Source: Antitrichia curtipendula (Eukaryota > Streptophyta > Bryopsida > Hypnales > Leucodontaceae). From it: DNA of 64,000 nt. The stretch covers positions 14,322,001 to 14,386,000 of the forward strand of contig OX579639.1 in assembly GCA_951230915.1 (NCBI GenBank), read 5' to 3'. Below are positions 63,741 through 64,000 of this stretch, piece after piece; position 1 is the stretch's first letter; each line of letters opens with the position of its first letter. The position numbers and the translations under genes were made by a program. The notes beneath the pieces were generated by a model. The model had not been told where the DNA came from. It saw only the letters and a list, made by a program, of their open reading frames with translations, and made no database searches.

Positions 63741-64000
63741 CCCCTAAAGGACCGTTTGTCCCCCAAGGAACAATTTGGGTTGGTAGGTTCCTATGACCTC
63801 AATTTATAGTGAAATTTTTTGAAATTTTTTAAGGATGTGTGGTTTTACAAGAGCTTTGTGGATATATATTTTTTATTTCAATTGGTGCCCCCAAAAAGAA
63901 GTTATGGCACAATAAGCCAAAAATAGAGGTCAGCAAGTAGCACAAAAAAATCACAAAAATCGAAGTAATTTTTTTTTTAATTTAAATTTTTTTAAACTAA
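63741..64000. mobile_element. Left end of another CCCCTAAAGGACC element, cut by the window
   Basis: TTAA at 63737-63740 precedes CCCCTAAAGGACC. The following sequence parallels the left end of 43490 (GGTAGGTTCCTA, GGTGCCC..., AAGTTATG). The right end lies outside the window. Confidence 0.65.

Overview
This is nuclear DNA of a land plant, most likely a non-seed plant such as a bryophyte or lycophyte. It is AT-rich, gene-poor and full of transposon debris, with TTTAGGG-type telomere-like repeats and GT-AG introns. I can support only two protein-coding genes in 64 kb. The taxon is inferred from gene content: a soluble PAS-PAS hybrid histidine kinase resembling the PHK family described in mosses, and a small metallothionein that does not fit the common flowering-plant layouts. 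No search was run.

Gene 1 (minus strand, 25174 to 19517) is the hybrid kinase. I rebuilt 12 coding exons whose splice phases all agree, giving about 1046 residues: PAS, PAS, coiled coil, HisKA with the H-box His at 287, an ATPase domain, a degenerate receiver and a canonical receiver. The ATPase domain is split by an insert of about 180 residues that starts with a Cys-x2-Cys-x10-Cys-x2-Cys cluster. An in-frame TAG is avoided if a 90-bp intron is removed. The start lies just after a good 3' splice site, so a 5'-leader intron is likely, with GC-richer leader or promoter DNA up to about 27.3 kb. Gene 2 (plus strand, 59985 to 60940) is a 56-residue, 14-cysteine metallothionein with three exons, the middle one only 30 nt, and a duplicated block in intron 1. 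The two genes lie 35 kb apart and show no functional link.

The rest is mobile or repeated DNA. A decayed LINE fills 8.1-14.5 kb (zinc knuckle, endonuclease, reverse transcriptase, C-terminal region) and is broken largely by C-to-T/G-to-A type changes. About nine short elements sit at TTAA sites with termini starting CCC, mostly near CCCCTAAAGGACC, which is the signature of non-autonomous piggyBac-like elements. One is 1.7 kb, GC-rich and starts CCCCTGAACGGCC; two pairs abut and share a TTAA.

Forms with long inverted repeats include a 1-kb palindrome at 5.9-6.9 kb, a foldback element present twice in opposite orientation (0.4-1.6 and 38.7-39.9 kb), and several MITE families with TA-flanked termini, one inside a kinase intron. 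A CACTA-type terminus (53.07 kb) and hAT-like remnants (54.3-56.2 kb) are also visible. Long G/C homopolymers cluster at 31.7-40.7 kb, and two telomere-like tracts lie at 44.9 and 46.7 kb. There is no rRNA gene, intact tRNA gene or CRISPR array.
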